Source of the DNA: Microplitis mediator
Lineage: Eukaryota > Arthropoda > Insecta > Hymenoptera > Braconidae
NCBI RefSeq assembly: GCF_029852145.1
Contig: NC_079976.1
Span: forward strand, 8,432,001-8,496,000
Direction: 5' to 3'
DNA length: 64,000 bases
The notes under the pieces were generated by a model. The model worked only from the letters and a program-made list of their open reading frames with translations, did not search any database and was not told the origin of the DNA. This document shows positions 1 to 53,060 of the stretch, piece after piece. Both the position numbers and the translations under genes were made by a program. Position 1 is the stretch's first letter. Every line of letters begins with the position of its first letter.

Positions 1-163
1 ATAAGCTCTTATTAGTCTTTATTCAATTTTTTCGGAAATTTATATATGTAATTTGTCTATTAAAAATTGACAAACTTCCTATAGAAAAAAAACTTTTTGA
101 TAGATGATTTGTTTGACTCCAGGAAACAATATTTTAAATATACGGAAACCCCAATCTCAAATT

Positions 164-547
164 CCCGTGTAAAAAAAATTCGTTCCAAAAAGATTCAAAA
201 AAAGTTCCGCATGTGGAACTTCTAAACATGAGACAAATTAGAACTTCGAATGGAACTTTTTTGGAACGTTAGTAATTTTGATGGTAAAAAAAAAGTTTTT
301 ATGAGCAAATTTAGAGTCAAAAAGAACATTCTTGGAACTTTTTTGGAATTTTATATGGTCATTCCAAAAAAGTTCCAAGAACGTCCTTTTTTGACTCTAA
401 ATTTGCTCATAAAAACTTTTTTTTTACCATCAAAATTACTAACGTTCCAAAAAAGTTCCATTCGAAGTTCTAATTTGTCTCATTTTTAGAAGTTTCATAT
501 GCGGAACTTTTTTGGAATCTTTTGGGAACGAATTTTTTTTACACGGG
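164..547. repeat. Long foldback element with CCCGTGTAAAAAAAA ends
   Basis: This is a nearly perfect palindrome with arms of roughly 180 bases centred near 355. The arms repeat GGAACTTTTTTGGAA-like words. The outer ends are CCCGTGTAAAAAAAATTCG and its reverse complement. An open frame at 250-489 lies inside the palindrome and is a by-product of it. Confidence 0.85.
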
Positions 548-555
548 TTATATTT

Positions 556-780
556 TAACCCTTAAATGACACTTCTGTAAAATTTCATGTGTCATACGGT
601 GACATTTTGACCCTAACGTGAAAAGATGACCAAGAATTTTTCAACTTTAACTTAACTTTTTAATATTTCTGATTTTCACAAGGTCTCAATCTTGATCGTA
701 TATTATTTGTATTAGAAAATAGAAAAAAAATTAATAAACAGTCTGAGGTCAAAATGGTACCTGGTGTCATTTAAGGGTTA
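556..780. mobile_element. Small piggyBac-like MITE
   Basis: The terminal inverted repeats are 17 bases and perfect: TAACCCTTAAATGACAC at 556-572 and its reverse complement at 764-780. The left end reads TTAA followed by CCC, and the right end reads GGG followed by TTAG. Elements of the piggyBac group begin CCC and duplicate TTAA, so this fits with one mismatch in the right flank. There is no transposase. Confidence 0.55.
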
Positions 781-899
781 GATCAAGGAGGAAAAATTTT
801 CAAATTGAAAATTCAAATATTTTATTTTAAATGAGATTTTGTGACCTTGTAAAAAAAGAAATTTTGTAAATATATATATATATATTTACTAAATACAAC

Positions 900-972
900 T
901 AAATATATCTATACAAATACATGGAGTGATCGGGTACTAGTTCCCTGATCGGGTACTAGGTTTTATACCTTA
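900..972. repeat. Partial copy of the TACCTTA-ended MITE seen at 11761-12692
   Basis: The sequence around GATCGGGTACTAG and the end TATACCTTA match the right end of the element at 12620-12692. Only one end is present. Confidence 0.6.
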
Positions 973-1736
973 AATAGATGTACATAAATTTAAATTTATT
1001 TAAATAGATGTATAGAGATCAATATAAATCTAAAATTTAAAAACATCAGATCTACTTTGATCTCATTAATAATAAATTATTTTCTGGGATATCTGAGGAT
1101 TCTTAAAAATTTTTTAAATCATTCATCATACGATTTTTGAAAAGTATATTGCACACATAAAGAGAAAAGTAGGATATTTTTAATTTAACATCGGTAAAAT
1201 ATGAAAATGAATATAGAAGTTCAATCATAAAATAAATATAATTAGTGATAATGTAAGTAAAGCGTGTCAGATTGAAATTGTCATTGTTTGTGATTAAAAG
1301 TAATTTCGGAGAGACGCTCAGTTAAATTAAAGTTTGACTAAAGTAGACAGAGAATACCGATAAAATTTAGTTGCATGCCGTTCCACATCCCTTATCGTTT
1401 CATCAAACTCGATAATTAGATAGCATCAGAGTCAGAGCACAAGTTCGAAGGTTCTTCAGCTTGTTGCAAGTATACTGCCATCATCTGAAAATTGAATCTC
1501 GTTGAGTTTAATTGCTGATGGTATTTACCGAAAATTTAACATTGCTTTCTCAAATATTAACTTGTATTATTTACAAGCATTTATATCTTCATCTATAATT
1601 CCAGAAATTATGCTTAAAGTTGACTACCTAAGATAACTTTCGGTGACATCACAAATAATTTTATTTTTTAATTTACGTGATCAGGTTTTTTTCTGTATAC
1701 TAAACTATCGTATACATATATTTAGTATGTTAAACT

Positions 1737-2731
1737 CCGTGTAAAAAAAATTGTTAAAAAAAGGTTGAAAAAGTGTTGGCTATTCTAAACTTCAAAACGT
1801 GACACAACGACGAACTTTTTTTGAACGTTTTTTAAACTTTTGAAACTTCAAGAGAAAAATTAATAAATATCCTCATACACGGAAAGAAAAAAATAGTAAT
1901 GATCACCATTCTACATAGTAACCAGACGCCTTTGCTACGTAGAATAGGATTTCTTACCATTTTTCTGGTTTAAATTACTATGTTACATTGAAACAAGTTA
2001 AATGGTAAAAATCGCTATATAGCATGGGAATCAGGGCTATATGTAGAATCCTAGTCAGTCCCATGCTTGAGTAGCTGTCATTACAGTTTAATAAATATAT
2101 ATGAGACAACGAAGTAAACAAACGAAGTAAATAAATTGTTTATTACTAAATAAACTAATTTTTAAAATTATTCTTTATCTTTTATCAAAATATGATATTT
2201 CATTATGATCAATATTATAATTATTTCGATAAATTAATTCAATTTCTTCATATATTTAAAGTAACTTGAGTTATTTATTTTGTCATAACCTTATTTTAGT
2301 CATGACTATTTACATAGTTCTCTCGACAATCTAGAATGGTAATCATTCCTATGCTAGGATAGTTAACGTTACCATGTAAAATTAGGGAAATTACTCTGTC
2401 CCGTGACGCTCGACACTAAAAACTCCTCGTTACTATGTAACATAGTAATGGTTTCCATTCTACATAGGAATTATAACTATTCTTTTCTCTTCGTGTATTA
2501 TTAAGATATGCTAAAATGAAAAACGTTTAGAAATAGTTCGAAATCAGCTTTTTTCTGAACGTATTTTGCCCTGAAAAATTTTAATTTGTAGTATTAAGTA
2601 AATTACTTTTTTCTGAGTATTTTCAGTAATTTGAAAATCATCTAAAAAAGTTCGTCATTGTGTCACGTTTTGAAGTTTAGAATAGTCAACACTTTTTTAA
2701 CCTTTTTTCAATAATTTTTTTTTTACGCGGG
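1737..2731. repeat. Foldback element split by an inserted MITE
   Basis: The outer arms match in inverted orientation over roughly 85 bases (about 1737-1825 and 2645-2731). They include TTCAAAACGTGACACAACGA and its counterpart, with CCGTGTAAAAAAAATT-type ends. A second MITE occupies the middle (1878-2495). Confidence 0.75.
1878..2495. mobile_element. TA-flanked MITE, CACGGAAAG ends
   Basis: It starts at CACGGAAAG after TA and ends CTTCGTG before TA. The arms carry repeated TACTATGTAACATAGTA and ACCATTCTACATAGTAACC words. A long inverted match to 47731-48971 includes the central tract with CAACGAAGTAAACAAACGAA, so the two are members of one family. TA duplication and absence of coding sequence suggest a Tc1/mariner-type non-autonomous element. 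Confidence 0.75.
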
Positions 2732-3104
2732 ATATTAGATACATCATTTATATCAGCAAGTGATATTTATTTAGTATCAATCCATTCAAATCTAGCACTG
2801 ATACAAGATTTTTATAAAGTCGTATTACTTGAGTACGACTTTTTTCCGTGTATGTAGAAACTCTAATCTGAATTTAAACTTGATTTAAAAATCATAAAAA
2901 AAACCGAATTTAAATTTGATTTAATAAAAAATTGAATCCATTTTAAATGGTTTTAAAAACCCACTTGCATTCAATTCGATAGTAAAGAGAGAATCTCATT
3001 GTCTTTTTAAGGGTGGGAGAGGAACGAAATAATTTGAATAGACCCAAAGTCACTCAGATAAAAGTTTATTTAAATAAAAAAAAAAAATGATTTTATTTTT
3101 TCAG

Positions 3105-45831
<42,727 letters not shown>

Positions 45832-46485
45832 TGTAATTAGTGTGTACAGTATTAATTGTATAAATTTATTTATACCATATACATTTATAATTTTAAATAT
45901 TTTTGAGCCAAAAAAAATTTTTAATCAAATTAATAATTTTGTATAGTTTGTATGACCAAATTTTAATTTTCTCTATTATATATTATAATTTAATGTATAA
46001 GATTATAATTATATTTTTTTTTCCTTTTTAGTTTATACCAATGATAGAAATAATTTTAGATAATTTATAATTAAATAAACGCACAAATAATATTCATAAT
46101 TTTTCGTTTTTTTTTTCTATACATAGAAAAATTTGTACTAAAATTACTATGCAGAAAACATAAGGGTAGTATGGAATTACGATGAAAATTGGCGGTAATG
46201 TAGAAATTTCTTCTTATATTCAATTCAATTTATAATGTGCATAGTAATTTTAACCAAGAAATATTTTTAAATTTTGTTTAGAAAATTTTATTTATTGCAT
46301 AGTAAAATTGATTATGATAAATCATAATATTTAGAAAAATATTCGTTAAAAGATAGTATACAAAAATGCTTATGCATGAATACGTCACTTGATTGCTTAA
46401 TTATAACCTATAAGTACAAGAATCAACGAAAAGAGCCGAAGACTTACGAAGAAAGAGATTTTGAATCAAATTATCATACTGTGCA

Positions 46486-46856
46486 GTAGGGGGAAATGAG
46501 ACACCATTTTTTTGGTAATTGTCTGGGGTAAAATGAGACACCACTTAGTAACTAAAGAAAAAAAAATTCTGTTCAAAAATACTTTGTTACGGTTCGTAAA
46601 AAAGGGGTAAGTTGATCACTCCAAATTAAGAACCAAAAAAAACTGATTCTGAAGTAAAACAAGTCACTGATAAAAATGAAAATTTATTTTTTCATAAACT
46701 ATAAATTTTTGCAAGTAATAAAAAGGATTACAGGTAAAAAATAAATATTTATCGTGACTTATTTGACCTTAGTCGATTTTTCAGTTCTCGATAGCGAAAT
46801 TCACAATAACAAATTTTTTTTCTTAAAAATGTCTCATTTTTCCCACGTTACCCTAC
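46486..46856. repeat. Foldback of the GGGGAAATGAGAC type
   Basis: GTAGGGGGAAATGAGACA at the left faces TGTCTCATTTTTCCCACG and TACCCTAC at the right. The phrase GGGGTAAAATGAGACACC recurs just inside the left end. Confidence 0.6.
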
Positions 46857-47730
46857 AATGTTACAAGAAAATTTAAATTTTTAAGGTTAAGTTGATAAAT
46901 TTCCTCTCTTGTGTGGAAAAATATATATGTGAAAATAATATATAACATATACATGCAAAAAACAAATATTTTCGATAAATTTTGCGTATATATTTACAAA
47001 TGAATCCGACATATATGCGGTGACATCTATGTCAACATAAATACACATATATATTTTCGTGCGAAATTGCACTTAATTTTTTTTTTTTGTTATTTTTTAT
47101 TGTAAATATTTAAATAAAGTAATTAATTTTGTTGATAAATCAAAAACATGTATAATTTTTTACGATCATCAATTTATCACCTATTACCTAAAATTTCCTG
47201 GTAACTTTCTCGATAAAATTATCTACGTATATAAACTAAATAACTATAATTAAATATATGGTACATATATTTAATAAATGATAAATAATAATAATACTCA
47301 ATGCGTATATTTATATATATCGAAGGAGATTAAAATTAATATTCAGGTTTTTCCTGCATCCTGTTACTTATTACAAGACATAGAAAAAATTTCATGGTTT
47401 TATTTTTATATTTAAGTTAAACATAAAAATAACCGAACCAGTACTTGTGGTCGAGTGTATAACACTTTTGTCTTCGAACTCATGTACTGGCCAGGCTTAG
47501 GTTCGAATCCCAAAGAGAGCAAATGAATTATTTTTCACAAGATGATATAATGCATTGACCTGTGAGATTAGTTTCATATAGCCGCCAGACTGCCCACTAA
47601 AAACCCCGTCCGTGATTGCAAAAATATGGAAGAAAAAGAGATGGGAACAGATAGCTAATAATGAGATATGGAATAGAAAAATAAAAACGAAAAGATGGCC
47701 AGGAAATATAGTCCGAAAAAGTTTAGAGTA

Positions 47731-48971
47731 CACAGAGAGAAAAGAATAATATAATTCATATGTCGAATGGTAACCATTATGTTACATAGTAACGAGGAGT
47801 TTTTAGCGTCGAGAGTCACGGGACAGAGTAATCCCCCTAATTTTACATGGTAACGTTGGCTATGCTAGCATAGGAATGATTACCATTCTACATTGACGAG
47901 AGAACTATGTAAATGGACATGACTACAATGTTACCTAGCAACATTTACGATCTTTTATTTATTTTATATTTAGTACATAAGGTTATGACAAAATAAATAA
48001 CTCAAGTTACTTTAAATATATGTGGAAATTAAATTAATCTATCGAAATAATTAAAATATTGCTCATAATGAAATATTATTTTTTGATCAAAGATGAAGAA
48101 TAATTAACAAAATTAGAATATTTAGTAATAAACAATTTATTTACTTCGTTTGTTTACTTCGTTGTCTCATATATATTTATTAAACTGTAATGACAGCTAT
48201 TCAAGCATGGGACTGACTAGGATTCTACATATAGCCTTGATTCCCATGCTAGATAGCGATTTTTACCATTTTACTTGTTTCAATGTAACATAGTAATCAT
48301 TACCAGAAAAATGGTAAGAAATCCTATTCTACGTAGCAAATGCGCCTGGTTACTAGGGTGGGTTGAAAAAAAACTTTTTTTTTGTTTTTCTTAGCATGGG
48401 GGTAGGATTTGTACCTTATAAAAAAAAAAAAATTTTTCAAGAAAAAAAAAAATTTTTTACTCAACATTTTGAGGTGGCCCACTCGTTTTTTAAATAAACT
48501 ATTGATTAAACGTTGTAGTTCCAACGAAGAAATTTTTTTTTTGTCCAAAATCGTAGAAAACATCTAATAATTGTTGAATGTGATTTTTTTTACTTCACTT
48601 TCATTTTAATTCAAAGGAAAATGCTTTTCATTTTTGGATTTTTTACTTAAATTACAAAAATAATAGGAAAAAATTTTTTTCAACGACTGACTTTTAATTA
48701 ACTTTCAAGGGGACACCCTACAGATTCTAGAACACCATGTAATTTATTTCGTTAGGACTACCCCGTTTGATCAATTATTTATTTTAAAAACGAGTGGGCC
48801 ACCTCAAAATGTTGAGTAAAAAAATTTTTTTTTTCTTGAAAAATTTTTTTTTTTTATAAGGTACAAATTCTACCCCCATGCTAAGAAAAACAAAAAAAAA
48901 GTTTTTTTTTCAACCCACCCTACTGGTTACTATGTAGAATGGTAATGATTACTATTCTTTTCTCTCCGTGA
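47731..48971. mobile_element. TA-duplicating MITE inserted in the SINE
   Basis: It lies between two TA dinucleotides (47729-47730 and 48972-48973), and the uninterrupted SINE has a single TA there. The ends are CACAGAGAGAAAAG and CTTTTCTCTCCGTG. The interior matches 1878-2495 inverted. A single TA duplication suggests Tc1/mariner-type mobilisation. Confidence 0.85.
48354..48922. mobile_element. hAT-like palindromic MITE, innermost layer
   Basis: The ends are TAGGGTGGGTTG and CAACCCACCCTA, flanked by the 8-base duplication CTGGTTAC (48346-48353 and 48923-48930). The related MITE at 1878-2495 shows the single uninterrupted site. Nearly the whole element is a palindrome, with long A and T runs and GCATGGGGGTAG words. 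An 8-base duplication and TAGGG ends fit the hAT superfamily. Confidence 0.85.
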
Positions 48972-49702
48972 TAGTTTGTTAGAAATATATATATAATATT
49001 TACCCAAAGAAAATAGGGACTTTAAATTGCTTGCAACGTAACCTAAAGACTATGTAATGTAAAATATGTAAAGAATAAAAACTGTAGAAAACAGAAGTTA
49101 AACAGTCAAGATTGCAACAATTAAAAATTTTTTTTGATAAAAATAACCGTAAGTTAAAAAATAAATAAATTTTACTTTCTTTAGATTTAATGATTATTCT
49201 ATTAAAATTTTAATCCATGGGCTTAACCAGTTACTCGATAAAAATATTTAAATCCATCAAATTTAACGACTAAAAATAGTTTTATTTATTTTATTCTATT
49301 ATTGAATACGAGTTATTGTGTTTTTCCAATATTTTCTTTAGATACAGTTTAAAATATTTTGTCTTCCTGTCGAAAACTGTCGGTAATTTTGAACAGTACT
49401 TTACTTCAGCATTATATCATAGAAATAAAAACTGCGTAAAAATATTTTTTTATCTATTTTACTCTGATATAGACAAAAATATATACTTACTTAGTGTATT
49501 ACACAATAAAAAATAAAAAAAAACGTCAATAAAAGTAGATATAAAAACAATTAAAAATAATTTCATGAAAAAACCAGTAGTATTGAAAAATAAATTTATA
49601 AAACTCATTAAAAGCCAATAAACGGCAGTATATAAAATTAATTTTTTTCGATTAATACTAGTCGGTAATCAACTTCCGTAAAAAACACACATTAAAAGAA
49701 CA

Positions 49703-49832
49703 ATGTCTTTGTTTACAAAAAATTTTTTAGTGGTTTTAGTTCTGTCGACATCATTAACAATTTCTAATACGATCGGAACAATGATTAAGCCGTCGCATAC
49801 TATGCAGTATCGAATGGCCAGGAACGGCGAAG
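49703..49832 (+). CDS. PGRP exon 1 (signal peptide)
   Basis: ATG at 49703 opens MSLFTKNFLVVLVLSTSLTI, a signal peptide, followed by a short linker to AAG before GTAATT. The exon leaves at phase 1, matching the AG acceptor at 51065-51066. Confidence 0.75.
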
Positions 49833-51590
49833 GTAATTTTTTAATTTTTTTTTTAAGAATATTTAAAATTTGCTATCGGGGAGAGTGAGACAAAATCAGA
49901 CAATTTTTTAGAACAATTCTTTTCTATTTTTTTTAATTTTTTCGTAACCCATACTCGGAATGTACCCCTTTTAGTACCTAATCCTTGGAATTGTGACGTC
50001 ATGGGCCGTGCAAAAATAGTAAATTACACTATAAGGAAGAAAAATAGGACATTTTAAGCAGCGTGTGTAAAATCGCTTACCTGCAGAAAAAAAGTATAGC
50101 TTCTCGAACGATCTAAAGTATAGCAACTCGTAGATGGTTACCACAACAATACGTATATACTTATGGTAACAATACCGTATCGTTCTTGTAACTATCTGTT
50201 AGATTGCTGTGAGCCCTATACGACTTTCCGTAGTCGTGACCTCACACACCACCGTCTAACCTATTTAAACATCCATTTTCGCGCCTATTTTGTGTGACGG
50301 GTATAATTGTTGCTAGCAGACGCTTAATAAATAAATTATTTTATTTAATCAAAATTATTAATTTTTATTTATTTATTAATGATAAAGATTTTGAAACTTT
50401 TCATATCATTTGCAACGCGCGTGATGAAAGATAGGGCTCAGAACGATACGGTATGTCTCAAAGCTATCTACCGTATTGTTGTCAGAAAGATACAGTAGAT
50501 CGTGGCAGTAACAATCTAGTAGATAACTATTATGTATTTGTGCTGTAACTATACAGTATACTTCTGAGAACAATATTTTTTTCTCCGTGTGAGCCGAAGG
50601 TGAGGGTCGCAAACATGCAGATTGGGACGTCATACCTTCTTCTATAGTGTGTATACTACTTTATTGTTTAAATATGGTGTCTCATTTCGCCTCATCTCTC
50701 CCTACTTCTCTTGTAAAAAAATTACGCGGTATATACATAATAGTTATTTTTCACCATAACTGCGCCGAAAGTTTAAATTCCTGCCCTGTTTAGAGGAAAG
50801 GAAGTTGTTCTTTTCTCATATGAGAAATCAAACGATCAAAATTAGCGAATGCGTAATTTTTCCACTAAACAGAAGCAAAAATTAGAACCTTCAGGTGCAG
50901 ATCTGGTGAAAAATAGTGTAAACATTTCGAGAAAAGATAGGACATCAATTCTCTTGTTTGCCACCTTTGCCTTCAACGCAGATAGAAAATTACATGTGTA
51001 GGTTGGAATGTCTTGCATTCTACCCTTGGGATGGAATATATTAAAATAATAAAATAATTCTTTTAGTGATTATCAAGAAACCATTAACATTAATTTATCG
51101 TCATGAATGGAATGCATTTAACTTAAAAAAAATGCCTGAGGTAATAGATATTATTCCAGCTCCGTATGTTATGATATATCAGTCGGGTACTGAAACATGC
51201 TTTACAAGAGATACTTGTGATCAAATAGTCCGAGATCTTCAAGCAATGAAACTCTTCATAAATGATGACGGGGAACAGGATATTATGTACAATTTTCTTA
51301 TCAGTGGCAACGGTAATGTGTACATTGGACGCGGATGGAACGCCGTGGGTAATCATACGTTTGGAGTCAACAGAAAGAGCGTTGGCATCGCGTTAATAGG
51401 AACATTTAACGACCAAAAACCAAGTGAACAACAAATTTTTGCTCTCAAAGATCTCATCCAACTTGGGGTGCAAACAGATAAAATTCGTGAAAATTTTGAA
51501 TTTTATAATTACCCTCGAATGAATTTACACTTTAAACACGCAAAGGAATTATTTAGCATCTCACAAATCGTAGATAAAAATGAAAAATAA
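49703..51590 (+). CDS. Secreted short peptidoglycan-recognition protein (PGRP), probably non-catalytic
   Basis: PGRPs bind bacterial peptidoglycan in insect immunity; some cut it as zinc amidases. The gene joins 49703-49832 and 51067-51590 (GT-AG, phase 1) into 217 residues. Residues about 1-25 are a hydrophobic signal peptide. The PGRP domain runs from about residue 50: YRHEWNAF, then PAPYVMIYQSG, a CxxxxxC disulfide pair (CFTRDTC), YNFLISGNGNVYIGRGWN, GNHTFG, SVGIALIGTF and a final helix. In catalytic relatives the PYVMIYQSG position has a His zinc ligand (HHT) and the C terminus has GHRQ plus an SPG or TxCPG motif. Here the His is Tyr or Gln and the C-terminal ligand motif is missing (NYPRMNLHFKHA). 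The family's GW-DI turn is GEQDI. The whole frame is open and a poly-A signal lies at 51859, so it looks like a real, diverged gene. It is most likely a recognition or modulator protein rather than an amidase. Confidence 0.85.
49833..51066 (+). other. PGRP intron, mostly repeat insertions
   Basis: GT-AG intron. A foldback of the GGGGAGAGTGAGACA type fills 49877-50703, with two further layers inside. The part from 50704 to 51066 is AT-rich, with a phrase near 50945-51010 (TTGCCACCTTTGCCTTCAA) that resembles sequence near 54690 and 57650. Confidence 0.7.
49877..50703. repeat. Three-level foldback nest in the PGRP intron
   Basis: The outer ends are GGGGAGAGTGAGACA and CTCATCTCTCCCTA. The middle pair is TACACTATAAGGAAGA (about 50032) against TTCTTCTATAGTGTGTA (to about 50654). 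The inner pair (about 50090-50592) is rich in TACCGTATCGTTC and GAACGATACGGTA words and ends near ATTTTTTTCTCCGTGTG. Confidence 0.6.
51067..51590 (+). CDS. PGRP exon 2 (recognition domain)
   Basis: The exon follows TTCTTTTAG. With the G carried from exon 1 it reads VIIKKPLTLIYRHEWN, continuing open to TAA at 51590. It holds the whole PGRP fold. Confidence 0.88.
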
Positions 51591-52239
51591 ATGGCACCAA
51601 ATGTATATATATATATATTGCTTTAAATAGTTTTATAGGAATAACATATAATACATGTAATAAGGACTTCCTCATTAAAATGTTAAATGACTATGATTTG
51701 TAACATGAAAGTAATTGCAACTATTTGCTAGCGATTATTTTCCGATGTCAATTAATTACATTCTTTACATAATTAAGTATATTTCATTATCATTACATAC
51801 ATTTATATAATTAATTATATTTAATTGTCTTATAATTAATATTTGTAATTGAATCGACAATAAATTTTTTCCTGATAAAACTTAAATCGACTTTATTTTT
51901 TGATAATTAAAAAAAAATATATAAATTTTTTTTCAATATAAAATAGGGCGCAAGAAGGCAACATAAAAAAAAAGAAAAAAAAATATTCATCGGCAACTAA
52001 TAGTATATTACACACTGAGGGAAGTAAAGTAAGAAATGTCTCAGATCACATGTAATTGTTGGCCGAGGCGAAGCCGAGGTCAACAAACATGTGATCTGAG
52101 GCTTTCTTATTTACTTCCCGAGGAGTGTATGCTATTTTTCTCCTCGACGGAGGCGGAAAGCGGCAACTTCGTTTTGCACAGCGGGACGAAAGTTGACGCT
52201 TTCCGCCCGTCGAGGAGAAAAAATATTTATTAGAAAATT
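51591..52239. other. Spacer between the PGRP gene and the IR cluster
   Basis: It holds the PGRP 3' UTR with AATAAA at 51859 and a pair of unusually GC-rich hairpins at 52009-52222. Nothing else is recognisable. Confidence 0.7.
52009..52222. repeat. Twin GC-rich hairpins
   Basis: The first hairpin (about 52009-52132) has ends TTACACACTGAGGGAAGTAA and TTTACTTCCCGAGGAGTGTA, with CTCAGATCACATGT against ACATGTGATCTGAG inside and a GAGGCGAAGCCGAGG loop. The second (about 52136-52222) pairs TTTCTCCTCGACGG with CCGTCGAGGAGAAA and GGCGGAAAGCG with CGCTTTCCGCC. The GC content is striking against the AT-rich flanks. A plus-strand frame through it is spurious. Confidence 0.7.
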
Positions 52240-52494
52240 GGAAATTTTTGAATGATTTGTAGAGGGGAAAATAAAGAAAATTATGTAGTATATTTTTTTA
52301 TGGGCAAACAAGTTTATTTATTTGAAATCGATATAATTTTCCAATATTCACAGCAACTATATTTTCAATAATAATACAATTATGAATACAATAATTTGTT
52401 AATTATGTAAAAAACAAAGAGTGGAGTTATTAATAACGTATTTAAAAAACATCATATTAATACATATATATGACATGCTAAATGAATAAAATGT

Positions 52495-53060
52495 AAAATC
52501 ACCCATCAAAAGATTTTGGACGAGCGTTGAAATCGTGGCGCCCAATATCATTCGGAAGAGATTTAAAGCAGTTCAAAAAAATGAAAGAAATTTTCAATAA
52601 TAGCTATTTCTATTACATAAGACTAAAATGAGCCGATAACGGAACTTTGATTGCAGAATCAAATATGAAAATCAATAACGTCGCTACCAAAAATCAAACA
52701 GTATCATTCAGAAAAAATTCAAAAAGCAATTCAAAGTATTGGAAGTCACTATGTAGTGCAACCACTTAGAAAGTAATTAAAAAAACTGCAACGTCAACAT
52801 CTGAGAAACCAGCACTTTTATGTGTTGGTATTATAAACGGACTCTGTTGTATCAATATCAGGAAACTATTTTAATAGTGAAAACTAATCGATTCAAATTC
52901 TATATTTAGGCTTCATCAAAAAGTGTTCGTAAGCTCGTTTTCATATCATGTGGACCATTGAGCAATGATATCAAATAACTTTTGGACAACCGTTTTCATA
53001 AAAACCTTCATCGTCATGTTATGTGTTGATGACATGATTTGAGCCAGCCCCGGAAAAAGA
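52495..53060 (-). pseudogene. Decayed ionotropic receptor fragment (left relic)
   Basis: On the minus strand, starting about 53060, the sequence follows the IR coding region: a GATGAAGGTTTTTATGAAAA stretch, then the segment before M1, M1, and M3 (readable as FLVATLLIFIFDSAI). There are several stops and a deletion between M2 and M3. A separate piece at 52495-52585 matches the M2 region (FRMILGA). The relic lies just downstream of the left IR gene and has an almost identical counterpart at 59757-60200. Confidence 0.7.

Larger units (their letters stand above)
1..3104 (+). other. Probable nau intron upstream of the bHLH exon (no coding sequence)
   Basis: The exon at 3105 starts in the middle of helix 1, so the sequence before it should be intron. 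I found no basic-region codons here. It contains three foldback or MITE insertions and one partial element, each listed separately. The rest (roughly 975-1735 and 2740-3100) is AT-rich, unique-looking sequence with no recognisable feature. Confidence 0.6.
47437..49122 (+). mobile_element. tRNA-derived SINE interrupted by a MITE that is itself interrupted
   Basis: The head (TGGTCGAGTGT as A box, GGTTCGAATCC as B box) and body (47437-47730, resuming at 48972-49122) match the SINE at 3998-4639 in inverse orientation. Removing the insertion gives a body of about 445 bases. A long variable-arm-like segment points to tRNA-Ser or tRNA-Leu ancestry. The minus-strand open frame at 47497-47733 is spurious. 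Confidence 0.8.
45832..49702. other. Spacer between nau and the PGRP gene
   Basis: It contains the nau 3' UTR and poly-A signal (46074), a foldback with immune-like GAAATGAGAC phrases (46486-46856), and the nested SINE (47437-49122). The stretches 46080-46485, 46857-47436 and 49123-49702 are AT-rich with nothing recognisable. Confidence 0.7.

Noticed and set aside
164..547. A structural RNA gene made from the long palindrome
   Set aside because: The ends and the recurring GGAAC words match other foldback repeats in the window, so a mobile element explains it better.
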